Assembly: GCA_945859605.1 (NCBI GenBank)
Contig: OX243812.1
Coordinates: 47,376,147 to 47,440,146, forward strand
Origin: Lumbricus rubellus
Taxonomy: Eukaryota > Annelida > Clitellata > Crassiclitellata > Lumbricidae
DNA: 64,000 bases
Direction: 5' to 3'
Part shown: positions 60,077 to 64,000 of the stretch, in pieces
Layout: each line of letters starts with the position of its first letter
How positions within the stretch are numbered: the stretch's first letter is position 1
The notes under the pieces: generated by a model
Told to the model about the DNA's origin: nothing
What the model saw: the letters and a program-made list of their open reading frames with translations, nothing else
Database searches by the model: none
Made by a program: the position numbers and the translations under genes

Positions 60077-61372
60077 ATGCAATCATCTGATATTCTAAGA
60101 TTTACCGAACAACCATTGAGCGATGAAAGCGTCGAACGCTACGAATGGTATGAGTATGAGCCGATATCGGGGGCGAATCTAAACACCTCCGGCGAGATTA
60201 GAATAAATATCGAACTTCAAGATCTATTTTGTCATCCGGCGGAATCTTACCTGCTGTTCGAGGGTAGATTGACGAAGGCGACCAACCCCGCCACCTTCTA
60301 CGTCAATGCCGATGAAGCAACTCTTACGAATAATGGGCTCATGCATCTTTTCAGCCAAATTTCGTATTCCCTGTCGAATCAGGAAATTGAATCGATATTT
60401 CACCCAGGTCAAGCAACGACGATGCTCGGATTACTCAAATACCCGAATGATTTTCAACTAGCTCAAGGTTTGAATCAGTTGTGGTACAAGGACAGCGGCG
60501 CGACAGCTGCTATCGCGGATAATCAGGGTTTCGCCGTGAGACAGTCGTATATAATTCAAAAACCAAATGCCAAAGGTACTTTTAGCTTTGTAGTTCCATT
60601 GAAGCATATTTTCGGATTTTGCGATGATTACGACAAGGTTGTTTTTGGTGTGAAACATACGCTAACTCTGGTTCGTAAAGCCGATGATGACGCAATTTTT
60701 AGACTCGCTGCCGCGGCCGCAGGGAAAGTTAGGCTGGATAAAATCTCGTGGTTCATGCCGCACGTTATTCCCGCGGATATGGAGAAGATGCAATTGTACA
60801 AAACGATCGAATCGAAAGCGTCGCTGCCAGTTGCGTACAGAGCCCGTCAATGCGATACCACCTCCGTCGCACAGTCGACTAATTTTAGCTGGAGACTTAG
60901 CGTCAAGACATTACCTGAGAAGCCTAGGTACATCATCTTGGGTTTTCAAACCGACAAAAGCGGCGATCAGGTACACAATCCATCCGTTTTCAATCATTGC
61001 GATCTGAAGAACATGTTCGTGATGATGAACCAGGACCGATACCCAGTTGTCGACTACAATCTATCATTTCCGAATCAACAATTCGCGCGGGCGTACCGAG
61101 CAGCAGCCGCGTTCAGTGAAAAATACTATGGAATGGACGAACTAATGACGCAATGCAATATCACACCCTCGGACTTCAAAGATCTGTTTCCGATTATGGT
61201 GTTTGACGTGAGCAAGCAATCCGAGCGTCTGAAGTCATCGGTGGTCGATATCCAGATCAAAGGCACGTTCAATACGGCGCCGCCAGCTAATACGGAAGCG
61301 TACGCAGTGGTGATTTCAGACAAGTTACTGAGGTTTCAATCGGACGGACAGAAAATGAGCGTGGTATATTGA
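60077..61372 (+). CDS. Major capsid protein, double jelly-roll
   Basis: 431 residues. It forms trimeric hexon-type capsomers. Phrases characteristic of the Polinton/adintovirus major capsid protein include EPLSDxxxxRYEWYEYEP-like start residues, LMHLFSQISYSLSNQEIESI, RYIILGFQTDKSGDQ, HCDLKNMFVMMNQDRYP, YNLSFPNQQFARAYRAAAAF, ITPSDFKDLFPIMVFDVSKQ and the end SDGQKMSVVY. The two jelly-rolls split about residue 215. The gene is intact with no stop or frameshift. The start follows GTAGTAAAAAGTAGTAAAAATG. It is convergent with the fibre gene on the other strand. Confidence 0.9.
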   Translation: MQSSDILRFTEQPLSDESVERYEWYEYEPISGANLNTSGEIRINIELQDLFCHPAESYLLFEGRLTKATNPATFYVNADEATLTNNGLMHLFSQISYSLSNQEIESIFHPGQATTMLGLLKYPNDFQLAQGLNQLWYKDSGATAAIADNQGFAVRQSYIIQKPNAKGTFSFVVPLKHIFGFCDDYDKVVFGVKHTLTLVRKADDDAIFRLAAAAAGKVRLDKISWFMPHVIPADMEKMQLYKTIESKASLPVAYRARQCDTTSVAQSTNFSWRLSVKTLPEKPRYIILGFQTDKSGDQVHNPSVFNHCDLKNMFVMMNQDRYPVVDYNLSFPNQQFARAYRAAAAFSEKYYGMDELMTQCNITPSDFKDLFPIMVFDVSKQSERLKSSVVDIQIKGTFNTAPPANTEAYAVVISDKLLRFQSDGQKMSVVY

Positions 61373-61405
61373 AGAAAGATAACGCTGAAGAATAATGAGA
61401 CTTAC

Positions 61406-61441
61406 AGATACCTATCGCGCGTATATGAACGATAGGTATCT
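61406..61441. terminator. Hairpin between convergent genes
   Basis: AGATACCTATCG (61406-61417) and CGATAGGTATCT (61430-61441) are perfectly complementary, with a 12-base loop. It sits between the ends of the major capsid gene (plus) and the first fibre gene (minus), so it could mark the 3' ends of both transcripts. Confidence 0.5.
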
Positions 61442-61449
61442 ACGGTTAC

Positions 61450-62355
61450 CTAGTACAAAAACTCGACCTGCAATCCGGCTCCGGCCCTGAGAAGAAGGCG
61501 ACCGGCTGTTGGACTGTTTCCGGTCATGACGGAATATAACTTCATACCGAGCTTATCGTTGGCGTTGAAAAATATGGCGACGGTTGGTAATACGAGCGAT
61601 ACTCTGATGTCGGCTGTTTGCTCGCCCACCGTGTATTCAAAAAGTTCGTTATTATGTATCTCGTCTTTGACATACGCAACCCTGATTATTTTTTCGCTCA
61701 GACTGTCATTTCCTATCAAGAAATTCGCGAATCCACTAAGTCGATATACGCCTGTACGAGGAATAGTTATTAAGCCCAAGGACGTCGTATACGCCGAATC
61801 CGTATTGATAGCAACGGCCGGTTATTGATGGTGCATTACATATGCGCCTGAGAATGCTCCACCATGCGTTGCATATGTGCCCGAGAATGCGCCACCACCA
61901 CTTACGATTGCGGATGCTCCCCCTTCACCCTCTCTCAACACACAAATAGCCGGTCCGGTTGTAGGTCTCCAATTCGCGGATAATGCTGGCGCCGCTGTTA
62001 TAGCTCCAGCCGTTCCTTCGAACCTATATATAATACCGCTCGTCGTATTTCTCACTAGATTGCCCGGAGATACCCTCATACCCGAAACGTAATCTCTAGG
62101 GGTGATATCCGCTGTTTTATCAACGACTAGGGCAGTAGCTTGAGCAAAACTAATAGCTTCACCCCCGTTACCCGTAAAAGGGTAATCAGTCGATAACCCT
62201 ACGAGATGATGGCCGTTCATATCTATATCTCCGGCAACGTCGTTGCTTCCATCTAGCCTTAGAAAAGTACTGTTTATCTGAGATAGCGTAACACCCCCAG
62301 CAATTACTCTTTGCGTAGATCCTGAATCTGTATGTCCAAATTTATCAACAGGCAT
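61450..62355 (-). CDS. Fibre-like protein 1, with in-frame TAA before knob
   Basis: 177 codons from the ATG at 62355, then TAA at 61822-61824. A further 14 sense codons in the same frame lead into another 110-codon open stretch to 61450. The N-terminus (VDKFGHTDSGSTQRVIAGGV) is shared with fibre 2 and probably anchors the protein in the vertex. The shaft motif STFLRLDGSNDVAGDIDMNG is a phage-like fibre repeat. The part after the stop (TIPRTGVYRLSGFANFLIG; LRAGAGLQVEFLY) has the rhythm of a C1q/TNF-like knob. The stop could be a mutation, leaky, or yield a shaft-only form. The gene follows the protease-fibre2 block on the minus strand. Confidence 0.65.
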
Positions 62356-62379
62356 TTTGAATATAATAATTTTTATTAA

Positions 62380-63129
62380 TTAGGGCCGTAAGAATACCGC
62401 CGAAAAGTCTCTACACAAAATGTTCGTAGCGATGGATGAAAAAGCGTGTATGTTGACGTAATCGAACTCGTCTAGAAAAACTATGTTACTACCGATTGAA
62501 TGGTTGTGCGAACCTTTCGTGCTCCCTCCGCCCGCAATTTGCATGTACGACACCCCATTTTTATACAGGTGGACGGTGCCATACGCGGAAGCATTATTGT
62601 TACAAAATTCTATGTACGCCGAAACGATATAGTACCCGGCTTTACTGGGGAAGAAAGAAGTCGTTCCGATACCCTGTTCAATACCGTGTTTTGCGGTACC
62701 GCATCTTATTACGTCAAAAGTAACTGCAGTGTGAGATCTAGCGAGTATAGCCTGTTGAGTTGAACTGTAAGCACTAACCGCGGGCCCTACCACCGCCGCC
62801 ACTTTCGAAGTAAGTTGTTCATCGACGTATTTCTTATTCGTCAAATGATTATTGTCGGTCGGGACGTCGTCGTGATTCTGCAGTAAATCTATTACTTGCC
62901 CCCGACTCACAGCCTCATCTATTCCCGCTTCCGGAGTATTCGCTGTATTCGCTGTATTCGTTGTAGGCAGACCTCTAATAGTATGACCACTCATATTTAG
63001 GTCGCCAGTCGCCGGGTTTGCTCCATCTAGCCGTAGAAAAGTACTATTTACTTGACTTTCAGTAACTCCCCCGGCAATTACTCTTTGCGTAGATCCTGAA
63101 TCTGTATGTCCAAATTTATCAACAGGCAT
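62380..63129 (-). CDS. Fibre-like protein 2
   Basis: 249 residues, intact. The N-terminal 22 residues equal those of fibre 1 at the protein level and nearly at the DNA level. The shaft includes STFLRLDGANPATGDLNMSG and a Thr/Asn-rich NTANTANT. A linker helix follows (NNHLTNKKYVDEQL). The C-terminal domain (VTFDVIRCGT, FFPSKAGYYIVSAYIEF, GSTKGSHNHSIG) resembles a C1q/TNF jelly-roll receptor-binding knob. It would bind host cells at the vertices. The knob differs strongly from the distal part of fibre 1. The start follows ATGTAAAAAATG. Confidence 0.75.
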   Translation of the reverse strand: MPVDKFGHTDSGSTQRVIAGGVTESQVNSTFLRLDGANPATGDLNMSGHTIRGLPTTNTANTANTPEAGIDEAVSRGQVIDLLQNHDDVPTDNNHLTNKKYVDEQLTSKVAAVVGPAVSAYSSTQQAILARSHTAVTFDVIRCGTAKHGIEQGIGTTSFFPSKAGYYIVSAYIEFCNNNASAYGTVHLYKNGVSYMQIAGGGSTKGSHNHSIGSNIVFLDEFDYVNIHAFSSIATNILCRDFSAVFLRP

Positions 63130-63151
63130 TTTTTACATCTGAATATAATTT

Positions 63152-63586
63152 TCAATGCAGGCTGTTTATAACTTCTTGAAAAGTCACTCCATCTTTGCAT
63201 GTTTTTTTCAGGACGTGCAGGCATAGATGACCGCAAAACACTTCGTTGTCGGGCTGCACGCGCTCGCTATTGTAGTACACGGGACTCTGTAAATACTTTA
63301 CCAGTTCTGTAGGAGGGGGCAGGCCATAGCTGTCGAAATATATTTTGTCCTTGCCGTTCTTCAAAAAAGCGACCCAGTGCGAGCCGGTTCCATTAGAATC
63401 GTCTAGATTCAATATCCCGCATTCAGTCCGGCCAGGTTTCTTCGGCAGCTCGTCTCTGAGAAATACTCCCCGGAAATTAGGGATATTGAGCTTTTTTGCG
63501 GCATCTAGTAGCTCAAAATTCGTCAACGGATGATTCGGGAGGACTACGCCTTCGACATTTATATTTTTCACAGTTGTATAGCTCAT
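63152..63586 (-). CDS. Adenain-type cysteine maturation protease
   Basis: 144 residues, shorter than adenovirus protease. The Ulp1/adenain catalytic layout is visible: His70 in TGSHWVAF, Asp85 in IYFDSYG, Gln111 and Cys118 in QPDNEVFCGHLC. The Gln-x6-Cys spacing equals that of adenain. It would cleave core or capsid precursors during virion maturation. It lies directly upstream (in transcription) of fibre 2 and starts behind ATATTAAAATG. It is intact. Confidence 0.85.
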   Translation of the reverse strand: MSYTTVKNINVEGVVLPNHPLTNFELLDAAKKLNIPNFRGVFLRDELPKKPGRTECGILNLDDSNGTGSHWVAFLKNGKDKIYFDSYGLPPPTELVKYLQSPVYYNSERVQPDNEVFCGHLCLHVLKKTCKDGVTFQEVINSLH

Positions 63587-63608
63587 TTTAATATTTCATC
63601 TAGATGTT

Positions 63609-63938
63609 TTACAAACTAACGAGCTTTCGAGCTTCTACGCAGGCGAGATAATAATTATGTCTACAATTTTTGCATTCATTCGCCTTTCCATCTTTTTGAA
63701 ATCGATTGTTGACGTATTCCGAAATGTTCTTTTCATTCTTACACCGGCTGCAAACTTTTGTGTCTTTTGTCTCCCTGATTTCCTGTCTTGCGTATTTGTG
63801 TGCAAGCTCTTTCACTTTGGCATTTTTACAAACTTTACAGCTGGGGTAATACCCGCTCTTCTGTGAGTTATCTTTGTGAAATTCGTCCAAGCTTTTTTCT
63901 TTTTTGCATTTGGTACACACTTTTTTTGCCGCATCCAT
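63609..63938 (-). CDS. Double zinc-ribbon protein (HNH-associated type)
   Basis: 109 residues with two similar halves: CTKCKKEKSLDEFHKD, then CKVCKNAKVKEL; and CSRCKNEKNISEYV, then CKNCRHNYY. Each is a C-x2-C...C-x2-C zinc site with an EF/EY-type spacer, the pattern of zinc modules that precede HNH nucleases in phages and giant viruses. No HNH domain follows. It may bind nucleic acid or regulate late genes. It is the first gene of the minus-strand block seen here, starting behind ACTAATATAAAATG. Confidence 0.7.
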   Translation of the reverse strand: MDAAKKVCTKCKKEKSLDEFHKDNSQKSGYYPSCKVCKNAKVKELAHKYARQEIRETKDTKVCSRCKNEKNISEYVNNRFQKDGKANECKNCRHNYYLACVEARKLVSL

Positions 63939-64000
63939 TTTATATTAGTGTAAATTATTCTTTATTTTGTTTAGTTTTCAGCGTGTAGTGCCCATAGGCT

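Larger units (their letters stand above)
52340..64000. mobile_element. Endogenous Polinton/adintovirus-like element, right side cut by window
   Basis: A contiguous set of genes typical of Polintons (Mavericks) and adintoviruses: retroviral-type integrase, packaging ATPase, penton-like and major capsid proteins, adenain-type protease, core proteins, fibres, and a phospholipase A2-type protein. The genes are densely packed in blocks on both strands with A-rich leaders. The left limit is uncertain: the small SAP-like gene at 52574 and the repeats at 52345 may lie in or near the terminal repeat. DNA polymerase B and the right terminus are expected beyond the window. Confidence 0.85.

Noticed and set aside
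53654..63938. DNA polymerase B expected in a Polinton
   Set aside because: No frame in the window shows polymerase motifs; if present it lies beyond 64000.

Overview
The window looks like nuclear DNA of a multicellular animal, most likely a marine invertebrate. It has almost no host coding sequence, dense nested transposons, long microsatellites, one spliced C-type lectin exon, and a Polinton/adintovirus-type virus-like element of a kind found in animal genomes. I cannot name the species. The octamer TAGGCCTA and its near variants recur all along the host and transposon part.

Layout. 1-11.4 kb: a decayed transposon ORF, short-unit tandem arrays, and a 5 kb hAT-type insertion (3904-8965, 8-bp target duplication). 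That insertion carries a 118-bp satellite and a piggyBac-type element, and sits inside a fold-back element. Next come one C-type lectin exon (minus strand, 9867-10055) and a second piggyBac-type element. 11.9-15.8 kb: an RTE-like LINE fragment inside a 14-16 bp repeat array, a fold-back element whose inverted arms are tandem repeats, and a LINE 3' fragment. 15.98-22.22 kb: a hAT element with a perfect 8-bp duplication that hosts a mariner-type element and a near full-length RTE-type LINE. 22.38-29.52 kb: a Ty3/Gypsy element on the minus strand with two 1185-bp LTRs and a 1041-codon gag-protease ORF in which most of reverse transcriptase, RNase H and the integrase core are missing. 29.82-31.58 kb: a TIR element with one intact 294-residue ORF that I do not recognise. 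31.9-33.85 kb: a decayed CR1/Jockey-type LINE. 35.9-39.0 kb: MITEs, a tRNA-derived SINE and a LINE fragment. 39.86-46.81 kb: a second Gypsy copy on the plus strand with nearly the same internal loss and a SINE in its 5' LTR. 47.2-52.1 kb: another SINE, two more fold-back elements (one with a MULE-like N-terminal ORF), and a hAT MITE with a LINE inside.

52.3 kb to the end is the main object. It is an endogenous Polinton/adintovirus-like element cut off by the window edge. It encodes a small SAP-like protein, a DDE integrase with chromodomain, a zinc-ribbon plus parvovirus-type phospholipase A2 protein, a packaging ATPase, a penton-like protein, two glycine-rich core-type proteins, a dUTPase-fold protein lacking the catalytic aspartate, a coiled-coil membrane protein, a conserved unknown, a double-jelly-roll major capsid protein, two fibre-like proteins with a shared N-terminus, an adenain-type protease and a zinc-finger protein. 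No DNA polymerase B is in the window; it would be expected beyond 64000. The module covers DNA packaging, capsid assembly, capsid maturation, entry and integration. Genes are compact, sense-antisense blocks, and nearly all start codons sit directly behind a TAAAATG-like A-rich leader. Notable features are a 28-bp divergent promoter, a TTTAAAA slippery heptamer linking the phospholipase ORF to the integrase frame, in-frame TAA codons in the penton-like and first fibre genes, and a short integrase D-to-E spacing. The copy therefore looks recent but may already be decaying.
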